Source of the DNA: an uncultured Tateyamaria sp.
GTDB lineage: Bacteria > Pseudomonadota > Alphaproteobacteria > Rhodobacterales > Rhodobacteraceae
Length of the DNA stretch: 64,000 bases
Direction: 5' to 3'
Assembly (NCBI RefSeq): GCF_947503045.1
Contig: NZ_CANNCF010000001.1
Coordinates: forward strand, 1,240,001 to 1,304,000
Shown: positions 17,815-26,917 of the stretch, piece by piece
Layout: every line of letters starts with the position of its first letter
How positions within the stretch are numbered: the stretch's first letter is position 1
Translations under genes and position numbers: made by a program
Notes under the pieces: model-generated
What the model saw: the letters and a program-made list of their open reading frames with translations, nothing else
Told to the model about the DNA's origin: nothing
Database searches by the model: none

Positions 17815-20358
17815 TCAGGCCTCGCGGATGCGGGTGATCATTTCGGTGGTGTCCCGGCTGAGGTCCGGGGTTGCGGCGATGCGATCAAGTTCCTTGCTGA
17901 TCATCGACTGGCGGATCGCATCATAGCGCCGCCATGTCTGAAAGGCCGAACACATCCGCGCGGTGGTCTGCGGGTTCACCGGGTCAAGCTGGATCAGCCA
18001 GTTGGCCAGCAGGCTGTAGCCCGAGCCGTCCTTGGCGTGGAACCCTGCGTGATGCATCGACAGCGCCCCCAGCGTCGCGCGGAAGCGGTTGGGATTTTTC
18101 CAGTTGAAATCGGCATGTTTGGTCAGGGCCGAGGCGGTGTCGGCGGCGTCATCGGGCTTGGCCTCGATCACCTGCAGGCCGAACCATTTGTCCATCACGA
18201 GGCGGTCGTCCTTCCACTGCGCCTCGAACCGGGCCAGCGCGGCATCACCGCGCCCGGCACGGATCAGGTTGGCAAGGGCGGCAAGTTGCTGGGTCATGTT
18301 GTCCGCAGCATCATATTGGGCCTGCGCCTGATCGCCGCCATCCTGCCGGGTCAGCAGACCGAGGATCGTGTTGCCAAGCGCACGTCGGCCCGCCTGTGCG
18401 GCATTGGGCTGGAACGCCTCGCTCACCTGGTAGGCCGCATAGAGCCCCGCCAGATCGTCGCGAATGTGATCGGACAGCGCCTGTTTCAGCGTGTTGACCG
18501 CCACCCAGATCGCATCCGGATCGGGGATGTGGCTTTTGCGGTGGATGTCAGCGGCCAGTTCGGACTGGCCGGGCAGGTTCACCATCAACGCGCGATAGGC
18601 GGGATCAAGGTGGTCATCCGCAAGCACCTTGGCCACGCCGGTGACCCATGCCGGGTCCGGGGCGGCGCCGTCCAGAATGGTGGCCATCAGCGAGGCGCGG
18701 GCAAGGCTGCGCCCGGCCTCCCACCGGTTGAACGGGTCGGTGTCATGGGCCAGCAGAAAGGCGTGATCGGCGGCGTGGTCCAGCACCACGGGCGCGGAAA
18801 ATCCGCGCAGGATCGAGGGCACTGGCTGGGCTGCTAGGCCGGGAAAGGAGAATGTCTGGCTCGCCTCGGTCAGTTCCAGCACTTGCGTCGGCATCACCTC
18901 GTTCCCGTTTGGGCCAAGCAGGCCCACTGCAATCGGGATCACCAGGGGTTGCGGGTCGGGTGTGGTGGCCGAGGGCGGCGTGGTCTGGGTGAATTCCAGC
19001 GTATAAGTATCGCCTGCGAACCGTCCCGTGGCGCTGACCTGTGGCGTGCCGGCTTGCGTGTACCAGCGTTTGAACTGCGACAGATCGCGGCCCGTTGCAT
19101 CCTCAAACACCTTCAGCCAGTCCTCGATCGTGCAGGCCTGCCCATCGTGGCGGTCAAAATAAAGATCAAGCGCGCGCCCATAGGCGTCATCCCCCACCAG
19201 CGTCTTGAGCATCGCGATGACCTCGGCGCCCTTTTCATAGACGGTGGCGGTGTAAAAGTTGTTGATCTCCTGAAAGCTGTCAGGCCGGACAGGGTGGGCA
19301 AGCGGGCCCTGATCCTCGGGGAACTGGCGGCCACGCAGGTCGATCACGTCGCCGATCCGCTTGACCGGGGCAGAGCGCATGTCGGCCGTGAACTGGCTGT
19401 CGCGGAACACGGTCAGCCCTTCCTTGAGGCAGAGCTGAAACCAGTCGCGGCAGGTGATCCGATTGCCCGTCCAGTTGTGGAAATATTCATGGGCGATGAT
19501 CGCCTCGATCCGTTCGAAATTCATGTCGGTGCTGGTTTCGGAGCTGGCGAGCACGGCTGAGGCGTTGAAGATGTTGAGGCCCTTGTTCTCCATCGCGCCC
19601 ATATTGAAATCGTCAACGGCGACGATGTTGAACACATCCAGATCATAAGCGCGGCCATAGACCTCTTCGTCCCATTTCATCGAATCCTTCAGGGCCTGCA
19701 TGCCAAAGGCGCATTTGCCCTCGTCCCCGGGACGCACATAAAGGGCAAGATCGACTTTGCGCCCTTCCTTCGTGGTAAAGCTGTCGCGATGGGCAACAAG
19801 TTCCCCCGCCACCAGCGCAAACAAATAGGCGGGCTTGGGCCACGGGTCATGCCATTCGGCCCAGCCCTTGCCTGAAGACACCGGATTGCCATTGGACAAG
19901 AGCGTGCCGTGGGGGCCGTTTATGCGCACGGTGAATGTGCTCATCACATCGGGGCGGTCGGGATAAAAGGTGATCTTGCGAAACCCTTCGGCCTCGCATT
20001 GGGTGCAGTACATGCCGTTGGAGAGATACAGGCCCTCAAGCGCGGTATTCGCCGCAGGATCGATCTGCACTTCGCATTCCCATGTAAATCCCACATTGGG
20101 CACATCACAGGTCAGCCCCTGATCGGTCACGCTGGGTTTGACCACCTCGCCGTCGATCTTGGCCGAAATCAGGTTCAACGCCTCGCCGTGCAGGAAAAAG
20201 GTGCGGTCCGTGGCGTCCGGATTGGGCGCAAAACGGATGCGCGAGGTCACCCGCGTCGCGGACGGGGCCAGATCAAAGGTCAGGTGGACCTCCTGCACGA
20301 CAAAGCCGAACGGCGTGTAGTCTTTGAGGTAGATCGTCTGGGGGGCCGCGTCGCGCAT
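17815..20358 (-). CDS. pepN: Aminopeptidase N (M1 family)
   Basis: A zinc aminopeptidase of about 847 residues that releases N-terminal amino acids in the cytoplasm. It shows the exopeptidase motif GAMENKG (about 254-260), the zinc site HEYFHNWTGN (about 290-299) with the distal Glu in LKEGLTVFRD, and the long helical C-terminal domain. The size matches bacterial PepN. The frame also allows a GTG start at 20370, but ATG at 20358 is preferred because related proteins begin at RDAAPQTIYLKDYTP and AGAGTG can serve as its site. No operon partner is evident. Confidence 0.95.
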   Translation of the reverse strand: MRDAAPQTIYLKDYTPFGFVVQEVHLTFDLAPSATRVTSRIRFAPNPDATDRTFFLHGEALNLISAKIDGEVVKPSVTDQGLTCDVPNVGFTWECEVQIDPAANTALEGLYLSNGMYCTQCEAEGFRKITFYPDRPDVMSTFTVRINGPHGTLLSNGNPVSSGKGWAEWHDPWPKPAYLFALVAGELVAHRDSFTTKEGRKVDLALYVRPGDEGKCAFGMQALKDSMKWDEEVYGRAYDLDVFNIVAVDDFNMGAMENKGLNIFNASAVLASSETSTDMNFERIEAIIAHEYFHNWTGNRITCRDWFQLCLKEGLTVFRDSQFTADMRSAPVKRIGDVIDLRGRQFPEDQGPLAHPVRPDSFQEINNFYTATVYEKGAEVIAMLKTLVGDDAYGRALDLYFDRHDGQACTIEDWLKVFEDATGRDLSQFKRWYTQAGTPQVSATGRFAGDTYTLEFTQTTPPSATTPDPQPLVIPIAVGLLGPNGNEVMPTQVLELTEASQTFSFPGLAAQPVPSILRGFSAPVVLDHAADHAFLLAHDTDPFNRWEAGRSLARASLMATILDGAAPDPAWVTGVAKVLADDHLDPAYRALMVNLPGQSELAADIHRKSHIPDPDAIWVAVNTLKQALSDHIRDDLAGLYAAYQVSEAFQPNAAQAGRRALGNTILGLLTRQDGGDQAQAQYDAADNMTQQLAALANLIRAGRGDAALARFEAQWKDDRLVMDKWFGLQVIEAKPDDAADTASALTKHADFNWKNPNRFRATLGALSMHHAGFHAKDGSGYSLLANWLIQLDPVNPQTTARMCSAFQTWRRYDAIRQSMISKELDRIAATPDLSRDTTEMITRIREA

Positions 20359-20570
20359 GGGGTCGATCACTCTTTTTGGGAATTGGAGGATACCGGTGTC
20401 TCGGGGCGACGGTAGTGCGCGGCTGCGCGGGCTTCAAGGTGAAGCGCGCGGGAACGCGGGCGGGTGCCCGCGTGTTGGTCCGACTTGAAAGCGAAAGGTC
20501 GCGCGCCACCCTTGCGCTAACGCGTTGGGGTCCGCACCCGGCATCGCAGATGAAACAGAAAGGATATGTC

Positions 20571-20762
20571 ATGTCATCGACCGACATCAGTGTTGAAAAG
20601 CAGACCCGCCGCCATCGCCCCGCACTGCTGGGGATCGGGATTGCGGTTGTCTCGACCGTCGTGGTGATCGCCGGGCTGGTCGCCTTTGGGGCGGGACCGG
20701 GCATTGACGAGGCGTCGAGCGGCGAGCCGCAGAACGAAGCGATGCCGATGATCTCGCAGTAA
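20571..20762 (+). CDS. Small single-pass membrane protein
   Basis: A 63-residue protein with a basic N-terminus (EKQTRRHRPA), one hydrophobic helix (about 22-43, GIGIAVVSTVVVIAGLVAF) and an acidic, probably periplasmic tail. ATG at 20571 has a good GAAAGGA site. It lies just before the photolyase gene on the same strand (45 bp gap) and could be co-transcribed. Function unknown. Confidence 0.6.
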   Translation: MSSTDISVEKQTRRHRPALLGIGIAVVSTVVVIAGLVAFGAGPGIDEASSGEPQNEAMPMISQ

Positions 20763-20807
20763 CCCAGTGAGTTTGGCGCGCCACACCATCAGCAGGGACC
20801 AACGGCC

Positions 20808-22331
20808 ATGACATCGGTGATGTGGTTCAAGCGGGATTTGCGGGTTGAGGACCATCCGGCCCTTGCCCGCGCTGCCGCCTATGGTGATGTGATCCCGCTT
20901 TTCGTGTTCGAACCGGACTATTGGACGCAACCGGACGTTTCTGGTCGCCAGTTTGCCTTTGTACGCGAAAGCGTGGAGGCGCTGGCCGCCGCTTGCGCCG
21001 CGTTGGGCGCACCGCTGGTGATCCGAGTCGGGCGGGTTGTGGATGTGCTGGCAGATATCCGCACGCAGGTTCCTTTTGACGCCCTGATCAGCCATGAAGA
21101 GACTGGCAGCGGCTGGACCTATGCCCGCGACAAGGACGTGGCGACGTGGTGTGCGGCCAATGCGGTGCGCTGGGAAGAACTGGCGCAATCGGGCGTCGTG
21201 CGCCGTCTGAACGGGCGGGATGGATGGGCCAAACGGCGCAACGCCTTTCTGCGCGCCGGGCAGGAGGCCACGCCCGAGCGGATCAGTGGGCCAGCGTTGG
21301 ACAATGACGCCGTGCCGGACCTCACAGCTCCAGACCATTGCCCCGACCGTCAGGCGGGTGGGCGTGACAACGGTCTGACCCTGCTCGACAGCTTTCTGAT
21401 GCAGCGCGGACAGACCTATCGGCGCGACATGTCTTCGCCCGTGACCGGAGAGGGTGCCTGTTCGCGCCTGTCCCCATACCTTGCCTTTGGGTGTCTCTCG
21501 GGGCGCGAGGTTGCGCAGGCCACAGCGGAGCGTCAACGCGAGGTGCAAGGCACGCGGGCAGGATGGGGCGGATCACTCAAATCCTTTCAGGCGCGGCTCG
21601 CTTGGCGCGATCACTTCATGCAAAAGCTCGAGGATGAACCGGCGCTGGAGCACCGCTGCCTGCATTCCGCTTATGAAGGGCTGCGCCCAAAGATTCCGGA
21701 CGCTGCGCGACTGGCCGCATGGGAAAAGGGCGAAACCGGCATGCCCTTTGTCGATGCCTGTATGCGCTACCTCGCGGCCACAGGCTGGATGAATTTCCGC
21801 ATGCGTTCGATGCTGATGGCCGTGGCCTCCTATCACCTCTGGCTCGATTGGCGGGTCACTGGCTTGCATCTGGCGCGCCAGTTCACCGATTTCGAGCCGG
21901 GCATTCACTGGCCGCAGGTGCAGATGCAGTCGGGCACGACGGGGATGAACACGGTGCGCATCTACAACCCGGTCAAGCAGGGGCGCGATCAGGACCCGAC
22001 CGGGGCCTTTACCCGCCGCTGGTGCCCGGAATTGGCCGAAGTGCCGGATGCGCACCTGCAAAACCCGTGGACATGGGACGGGGCGGGGACCCTTCTGGGA
22101 CGCGCCTATCCCGAACCGATTGCCGATGTGGCCGAGGCAGCGCGTGTTGCGCGCGAACGGGTCTGGGCCGTGCGCCGGGGCAATGCGTTTCGGGCAGAAG
22201 CTGTCCGGGTGATCGACAAACACGCCAGCCGCAAGGACAGTGCGGGCCATTTCGTCAATGACCGCGCGCCCAAACGTAAGGCGGGGGTGTCCCCCGCCCG
22301 CGACAATCGCCAGATGGGATTCGATTTCTGA
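20808..22331 (+). CDS. Photolyase/cryptochrome family flavoprotein
   Basis: A 507-residue member of the photolyase/cryptochrome superfamily, which uses FAD (usually with an antenna pigment) to repair UV lesions or sense light. The N-terminal Rossmann domain opens [15 protein letters not shown]. The C-terminal FAD domain contains [43 protein letters not shown] and [20 protein letters not shown]. The last stretch replaces the WxWxAGTG-type motif of ordinary CPD photolyases and is followed by [13 protein letters not shown]. This marks a non-classical branch, so repair versus signalling is unsettled. The last residues are encoded by a REP-like palindrome (22276-22298). A DUF2256 gene begins at its stop. 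Confidence 0.88.
   Translation: MTSVMWFKRDLRVEDHPALARAAAYGDVIPLFVFEPDYWTQPDVSGRQFAFVRESVEALAAACAALGAPLVIRVGRVVDVLADIRTQVPFDALISHEETGSGWTYARDKDVATWCAANAVRWEELAQSGVVRRLNGRDGWAKRRNAFLRAGQEATPERISGPALDNDAVPDLTAPDHCPDRQAGGRDNGLTLLDSFLMQRGQTYRRDMSSPVTGEGACSRLSPYLAFGCLSGREVAQATAERQREVQGTRAGWGGSLKSFQARLAWRDHFMQKLEDEPALEHRCLHSAYEGLRPKIPDAARLAAWEKGETGMPFVDACMRYLAATGWMNFRMRSMLMAVASYHLWLDWRVTGLHLARQFTDFEPGIHWPQVQMQSGTTGMNTVRIYNPVKQGRDQDPTGAFTRRWCPELAEVPDAHLQNPWTWDGAGTLLGRAYPEPIADVAEAARVARERVWAVRRGNAFRAEAVRVIDKHASRKDSAGHFVNDRAPKRKAGVSPARDNRQMGFDF
22276..22298 (+). repeat. REP-like palindrome copy A, inside photolyase 3' end
   Basis: Header GTAAGGCGG then a perfect stem: GGCGGGG, loop GTG... TCCCCCGCC. 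It shares the 5' header GTAAGGCG with four other copies in this window. It lies in frame in the photolyase, encoding part of the [10 protein letters not shown] segment, 11 residues before the stop. Copy B lies in opposite orientation about 190 bp downstream. Confidence 0.78.
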
Positions 22332-22480
22332 TGGGGCGCATGCGCAAGACATCCGAGCTGCCGCAAAAGACCTGCCCGGTCTGCGCCCGCCCGTTCAGTT
22401 GGCGCAAGAAATGGGAGAAGGTCTGGGACGAGGTCAAATACTGCTCTGACAGGTGTCGTCGCGCCGCGCGCCGCAGTTGA
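22331..22480 (+). CDS. DUF2256 zinc-ribbon protein
   Basis: A 49-residue basic protein, [18 protein letters not shown]..., with a four-cysteine metal knot (CPVC near residue 15, then CSDRC near 38). This is the DUF2256 layout. Such genes are often found beside cryptochrome/photolyase genes. Its ATG shares one base with the photolyase stop (TGATG), so translation is probably coupled. It is too short to be called confidently on length alone; the Cys pattern and the neighbour support it. Its role in photoreactivation is not established. Confidence 0.85.
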   Translation: MGRMRKTSELPQKTCPVCARPFSWRKKWEKVWDEVKYCSDRCRRAARRS

Positions 22481-22484
22481 AAAG

Positions 22485-22506
22485 GGCGGATCAGGATCCG
22501 CCTTAC
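22485..22506 (-). repeat. REP-like palindrome copy B, after DUF2256 gene
   Basis: On the minus strand: header GTAAGGCGG, then a stem GGCGGATC / GATCCGCC. It begins 5 bp after the DUF2256 stop and is opposed to copy A, so the DUF2256 gene sits between two convergent palindromes. It could also act as the hairpin of a terminator, but no T run follows. Confidence 0.75.
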
Positions 22507-22533
22507 GGGGCAATCACGACCGCTCACGCAGTT

Positions 22534-22554
22534 TTGGTCAAATTATCTGACCAA
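22534..22554. promoter_or_regulatory. Operator-like inverted repeat upstream of malate synthase gene
   Basis: A perfect inverted repeat, TTGGTCA and TGACCAA, separated by AATTATC. The half-sites resemble operators of GntR/FadR-subfamily regulators (for example TGGTC...GACCA), which often control lactate, glycolate and pyruvate genes. It lies about 70 bp before the glcB start, where a repressor or activator could act. The regulator is not in the window. Confidence 0.6.
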
Positions 22555-22626
22555 TGATGTTTACGATAGGAAACTTTTTCTCTAATCCTGACCGCGACTC
22601 GCAGATCAATGGCAGGAGAGCATGCA

Positions 22627-24774
22627 ATGGCGACATATGTGGAACGGGCAGAATTGCGCGTGGCGGACACGCTGGCCGGATTTATCGAAACGCAGGCCCT
22701 GCCGGGCACGGGCGTGGCCACGGCTGACTTTTGGGCCGGGTTGTCGGCGCTGGTTCACGATCTGGGCCCGAAAAACCGCGCCCTTCTGGCAGAGCGGGCG
22801 GACATTCAGGCCAAGATCGACGCTTGGCACGTGACCAACCGCGCCGCACCGCATGATGCCGCGGCCTACACGGCCTTTTTGACAGAGATCGGTTATCTTG
22901 TGCCCGAAGGCCCCGATTTTGAGATCGACACGGCCAATGTCGACCCCGAGATCGCCTCCACCCCCGGCGCGCAACTGGTGGTGCCGATCACCAATGCCCG
23001 CTTTGCCCTGAACGCTGCCAATGCCCGCTGGGGCAGCCTTTACGACGCACTTTATGGCACCGACGCGCTGGGCGATCTGCCAAGTGGTAAGGGCTATGAC
23101 GCAGAGCGCGGCGCGCGGGTGATCGCCTGGGCCAAAGGGTTTCTGGATGAGGCGGTGCCGCTGGATGGCGCGACATGGGCGGACGTGACAGGGATCGATC
23201 ATGATGCCGGCGGATTGGCCATTATGACGGCGCAGGGTGAGGTCCGTTTGAAAGCACCGGCACAATTTGCTGGAATTGCTCAGGACGGTGCCGAAATTCT
23301 GTTCTGTCATAATGGGTTGCACGTCATTGTTAAGCTGGACAAAAGCAGTGTCATCGGCGAAAGTGACCCCGCTGGCATGTCTGACGTCATTCTGGAATCC
23401 GCCTTGTCCACGATCATGGACTGTGAAGATTCCGTTGCGGCCGTGGATGCAGAAGACAAGATGCAGGCCTATTCCAACTGGCTGGGTCTGATGAAGGGCG
23501 ATCTGACCGAGAGCTTTGACAAGGGCGGCCAGACCATCACGCGACGCATGAATGCGGACAAGCGTTTTCGCGGTCAGGACGGGGCCGATGTCGTTGTGAA
23601 GGGTCGCAGCCTGATGCTGGTGCGCAATGTCGGCCACCTGATGACGAACCCCTCCATTCTGGACCGCGACGGCCTCGAAATCGGCGAAGGGCTGATGGAT
23701 GCGATGGTCACTACGCTGATCGCCATGCATGATCTCAAAAAGTCCGAGGGCCTGCGCAATTCGGTCACGGGTTCCGTCTACGTGGTCAAACCCAAGATGC
23801 ACGGGCCTGCCGAAGTCGCGTTCTCGGACGAGATTTTCACTCGCGTCGAAAAGGTGCTGGGCCTGCCGGCCAATACGGTCAAGCTGGGCATCATGGACGA
23901 GGAGCGCCGCACGTCCGCCAATCTCAAGGAGTGCATCCGGGCCGCAAAATCACGTGTGGCGTTCATCAACACAGGCTTCCTTGATCGCACGGGCGATGAA
24001 ATCCACACCTCGATGGAGGCCGGACCCATGGTGCCCAAGGGCGAGATGAAAGGGGCGGCGTGGATCTCGGCTTATGAGGATCGCAACGTGGATATTGGTC
24101 TGGCCTGTGGCCTCAAGGGGCGCGCGCAGATCGGCAAGGGGATGTGGGCGATGCCCGACCTCATGGCCGAGATGCTGGAGGCCAAGATCGGCCATCCACA
24201 ATCCGGTGCCACCTGCGCCTGGGTGCCCTCGCCGACGGCCGCTACGTTGCACGCCACCCACTATCACAAGGTGGACGTGCTCGCCCGTCAGGATGCCATC
24301 AAGGCAGGTGGTGCGCGTGGCAAACTCGCCGATCTGCTGACCATCCCGGTCGCCGTGGGCCGCAACTTTTCCGACGCCGAAATCAACCGCGAGCTGGAAA
24401 ACAACGCGCAAGGCATTCTGGGATATGTGGTGCGCTGGGTCGATCAGGGGGTCGGCTGCTCGAAAGTGCCCGACATCAACGATATCGCCCTGATGGAAGA
24501 TCGCGCCACCTGCCGCATTTCGGCGCAAGCCATGGCGAACTGGCTGCATCACGGCGTGGTCAGCGAGGATCAGGTGATGGCCGCGCTGAAAAAGATGGCC
24601 GAGGTGGTGGATCGCCAGAACGCGTCCGACCCGGCCTATGTGCCGATGGCGCCGGGCTTTGACGGGATCGCCTTTCAGGCGGCCTGCGATCTGGTGATTT
24701 TGGGTCGCGTGCAACCCTCGGGCTACACCGAGCCTGTGCTGCATGCCCGCCGGCTCGAGCACAAGGCGGCCTGA
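22627..24774 (+). CDS. glcB: Malate synthase G
   Basis: A 715-residue cytoplasmic enzyme that condenses glyoxylate with acetyl-CoA to malate, completing the glyoxylate bypass or glycolate use. The length matches the G isoform. The family core is visible: [65 protein letters not shown] and a C-terminal DVLARQ segment. ATG at 22627 ([12 protein letters not shown]) has the AGGAGA site; an earlier in-frame ATG at 22609 lies too close to that site. A GntR-like palindrome precedes it and a GlcG-like gene follows. Confidence 0.96.
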   Translation: MATYVERAELRVADTLAGFIETQALPGTGVATADFWAGLSALVHDLGPKNRALLAERADIQAKIDAWHVTNRAAPHDAAAYTAFLTEIGYLVPEGPDFEIDTANVDPEIASTPGAQLVVPITNARFALNAANARWGSLYDALYGTDALGDLPSGKGYDAERGARVIAWAKGFLDEAVPLDGATWADVTGIDHDAGGLAIMTAQGEVRLKAPAQFAGIAQDGAEILFCHNGLHVIVKLDKSSVIGESDPAGMSDVILESALSTIMDCEDSVAAVDAEDKMQAYSNWLGLMKGDLTESFDKGGQTITRRMNADKRFRGQDGADVVVKGRSLMLVRNVGHLMTNPSILDRDGLEIGEGLMDAMVTTLIAMHDLKKSEGLRNSVTGSVYVVKPKMHGPAEVAFSDEIFTRVEKVLGLPANTVKLGIMDEERRTSANLKECIRAAKSRVAFINTGFLDRTGDEIHTSMEAGPMVPKGEMKGAAWISAYEDRNVDIGLACGLKGRAQIGKGMWAMPDLMAEMLEAKIGHPQSGATCAWVPSPTAATLHATHYHKVDVLARQDAIKAGGARGKLADLLTIPVAVGRNFSDAEINRELENNAQGILGYVVRWVDQGVGCSKVPDINDIALMEDRATCRISAQAMANWLHHGVVSEDQVMAALKKMAEVVDRQNASDPAYVPMAPGFDGIAFQAACDLVILGRVQPSGYTEPVLHARRLEHKAA

Positions 24775-24795
24775 GGGTCGGATTGAGGGCGGGAA

Positions 24796-24818
24796 CGAGG
24801 GGGCTGTCTGCCCCCTCG
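24796..24818 (+). terminator. Strong GC hairpin after malate synthase
   Basis: A nine-base perfect stem (CGAGGGGGC / GCCCCCTCG) with a TGTCT loop lies 20 bp after the glcB stop, followed by a C-rich stretch and ATTTATTG. It is a plausible attenuator or mRNA 3' stabiliser that would limit read-through to the GlcG-like gene. The T run is short, so termination is not certain. Confidence 0.5.
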
Positions 24819-24890
24819 CGCTCCCCCGAGGATTTATTGAAAACAGAGAAGGGACGGGCGCAAGCCGCACAGTTCCGACAAGGAGAACAC

Positions 24891-25316
24891 ATGGGAATTT
24901 CACTGGATCAGGCGCGCACGATGATTGCCGCCACGCTCGAACAGGGTCACGAGATGGGGCTGAAGCCGCTGTCGGTTGTGGTGCTGGATGCGGGTGGCAA
25001 TGTGCAGGCATTCGAGCGCGAGGATGGCGCAGCGCCGGGGCGTTTTGCCATCGCGCATGGCAAGGCCTACGGGGCGGTCATGCTGGGCATGGCAGGTACG
25101 GCGCAAATGGCGCGGGCCGAGGCGCAGGCCTATTTCATGGGGGCCGTGAACGGTGTGTTCGGTGGGCAGGTGGTGCCGGTGCCCGGGGGCGTTCTGATCC
25201 GCGATAGTTCGGGCGCTGTGATCGGGGCCCTTGGGGTCACAGGTGATACGTCGGACAATGACGCCATCGCCGCACAAGCGGGTGTCGAGGCCGCAGGCCT
25301 TGTGGCGGAAATTTAG
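24891..25316 (+). CDS. GlcG/HbpS family heme-binding protein
   Basis: A 141-residue protein of the GlcG/HbpS fold (LSVVVLDAGGNVQAFEREDGA, then RFAIAHGKAYGAVMLGMA and VPGGVLIRDSSGAVIGALGVTGD). Members bind heme or degrade it, or accompany glycolate oxidase genes as glcG. Its position after malate synthase G mirrors glc operons. ATG at 24891 has a perfect AAGGAG site. No glycolate oxidase subunits are in the window, so it may be a detached member; its role is inferred. Confidence 0.85.
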   Translation: MGISLDQARTMIAATLEQGHEMGLKPLSVVVLDAGGNVQAFEREDGAAPGRFAIAHGKAYGAVMLGMAGTAQMARAEAQAYFMGAVNGVFGGQVVPVPGGVLIRDSSGAVIGALGVTGDTSDNDAIAAQAGVEAAGLVAEI

Positions 25317-25380
25317 GCACGGCCCGAACTGCGGCTTTGCGCACAGTGTTCTGCGCGCGGGACGCTACTAGGCTTGATCA

Positions 25381-25408
25381 CACATGGCCGCTATAAGGCA
25401 GCCATGTG
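25381..25408. promoter_or_regulatory. Inverted repeat before the C26-type hydrolase gene
   Basis: CACATGGC and GCCATGTG form a perfect eight-base inverted repeat with a 12-base spacer containing TATAAG, a possible -10 element. The centre is about 33 bp before the start codon. It could be an operator overlapping the promoter or a hairpin in the leader. Confidence 0.45.
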
Positions 25409-25427
25409 AACGACTTATGAGGACGCA

Positions 25428-26207
25428 ATGGCCCGCCCGATTATCGGTATCATCAGCAACCAGCACACGATCAACGATGAATACGTGGTGCAGGCCGCAG
25501 GCGAGATCAACATCTCGGCTGTTGCAGATGTCGCCGAGGGTTTGCCGCTGCTGGTGCCTGCCGATCCGGTCAATGTGCGCCTGAGCGATCTGCTGGAAAG
25601 CTGCGCGGGCTTTGTGTTCACCGGTGGGCGCGCCAATGTGCATCCCGAAGAATATGGCGAGGAAGAAACCCCCGCCCACGGTGCCTTTGATCGCAACCGG
25701 GACCGTATAACGCTGCCCCTGATCCGTGCGCTTGTCGAACGGGGCCAGCCGCTGCTGGGCATTTGTCGCGGCTTTCAGGAGGTGAACGTGGCGATGGGCG
25801 GCACGCTGTACCCCGAAATCCGCGACCTGCCGGGCCGCGACAACCACCGCATGCCCCCCGATGGCACGCTGGAAGAGAAATTCGCCCTGCGCCACAATGT
25901 AGAGTTCTCCGAAGGTGGTGTGTTTCACCAGTTGATGGGTGCGAGATCCGTGCTGACCAATACGCTGCACGGGCAGGGGATCAAGACCCCGGGCCCGCGT
26001 GTTGTGGTGGATGGCCATGCACCTGACGGCACGGCCGAAGCGGTCTATATCGACGGCGCGCCCGGCTTTACCCTGTCGGTGCAATGGCACCCCGAATGGA
26101 ACGCCAAGGCCGATCCGGTCTCGCGCCCGCTGTTTGAGGCCTTTGGCGCCGCCTGTCGCGACTGGGCGGATGGCCGTCGCGCGCGACCGATGCTGCGCAG
26201 CGCCTGA
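25428..26207 (+). CDS. Gamma-glutamyl-gamma-aminobutyrate hydrolase-like (peptidase C26)
   Basis: A 259-residue class-I glutamine-amidotransferase-fold hydrolase. The nucleophile Cys113 lies in LLGICRGFQEVNVAMGG, and His221 and Glu223 in VQWHPEWN complete the triad. The overall pattern matches the PuuD-like branch, which releases glutamate from gamma-glutamyl compounds in polyamine degradation. ATG at 25428 follows GAGGA. No putrescine genes are nearby, so substrate assignment is tentative. An inverted repeat lies upstream. Confidence 0.88.
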   Translation: MARPIIGIISNQHTINDEYVVQAAGEINISAVADVAEGLPLLVPADPVNVRLSDLLESCAGFVFTGGRANVHPEEYGEEETPAHGAFDRNRDRITLPLIRALVERGQPLLGICRGFQEVNVAMGGTLYPEIRDLPGRDNHRMPPDGTLEEKFALRHNVEFSEGGVFHQLMGARSVLTNTLHGQGIKTPGPRVVVDGHAPDGTAEAVYIDGAPGFTLSVQWHPEWNAKADPVSRPLFEAFGAACRDWADGRRARPMLRSA

Positions 26208-26259
26208 GCGCCGCCTCCATTTAACGCTGAATTAACCAAGCTGCGGCTAGCGTTGGTCC

Positions 26260-26823
26260 ATGCCACGCTCTGCCCCCTTTGCCCGCCCCGGTTGCACCTA
26301 TTTCATTACCCTGCGCGCCGCGCGGCGCGGCGATGACCTGTTCGTGCGTGAGATCGAGGCGTTGCGACAGGCCACCCGCAAGACCCGCGCCGCCTGTCCT
26401 TTCACGATCGACGAAATCGTAGTGCTGGGGGACGTGATCCACACCCTCTGGACCCTGCCGGAGGGCGACGCAGACTTTTCCCGCCGCATCCGCATGCTCA
26501 AAAGCGTCTTTTCCCGTAGCGTTCCTGCGCCTGCCGATGTCGGCACGCAACGGCTCCGTTCAGGGGAAAAGGGGCTGTGGCAGCGCCGGTTCTGGGAACA
26601 CGTGATCCGGGATCGCGACGATCTGGCGGCCCATCGCCACATGATCCTGACGGCGCCAGTGCAGGCGGGGCTGGTCAACCGCCCCGAGCAGTGGCCGCAT
26701 TCCTCGATCCACCGCGCCATTGCGCGCGGCACCTATGTGCCGAACGGGCGGGTGGGCGTCGCCTATCGCCCGACGCTAACCGGGCGCACGATGCGTGCGC
26801 CTTACGAGGCAGCGGCGCAGTAA
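26260..26823 (+). CDS. REP-associated tyrosine transposase (RAYT) with degenerate active site
   Basis: A 187-residue protein of the IS200-related RAYT family: PGCTYFITLRAARRGDDLFV, the TLPEGDADFSRRIRMLKS segment and LWQRRFWEHVIRD are clear hallmarks. Active members carry an H-x-H pair (as in DHMHAVW) and a Tyr in a Y-x3-NPV helix. Here the pair reads DVIHTLW (first His replaced by Val) and the helix reads HMILTAPV (Tyr replaced by Met). Single-strand cleavage is therefore unlikely. A REP-like palindrome (copy C) contains the stop codon, as expected for a REP/RAYT unit. It is probably a domesticated or decaying gene. Confidence 0.85.
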   Translation: MPRSAPFARPGCTYFITLRAARRGDDLFVREIEALRQATRKTRAACPFTIDEIVVLGDVIHTLWTLPEGDADFSRRIRMLKSVFSRSVPAPADVGTQRLRSGEKGLWQRRFWEHVIRDRDDLAAHRHMILTAPVQAGLVNRPEQWPHSSIHRAIARGTYVPNGRVGVAYRPTLTGRTMRAPYEAAAQ

Positions 26824-26842
26824 GGCGCAGGTGTCCTGCGCC
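26820..26842 (+). repeat. REP-like palindrome copy C, containing the RAYT stop codon
   Basis: Header GTAAGGCG, where TAA is the RAYT stop, then a perfect stem GGCGCAGG / CCTGCGCC with a TGT loop. The header and loop match copies A and E; the stem carries compensating G-C changes, as expected for a family kept for its hairpin. Confidence 0.78.
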
Positions 26843-26917
26843 CGGTGCGGGCTGCCACTTGCTCTGAACGGGCGATCCTGCAACCCTGCGATCATTGCAC
26901 CCGTTCCGAGGCAGAGC

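Noticed and set aside
26260-26823. Active insertion sequence
   Set aside because: There are no terminal IS200-type hairpin pairs or target duplication, and the catalytic residues are altered.
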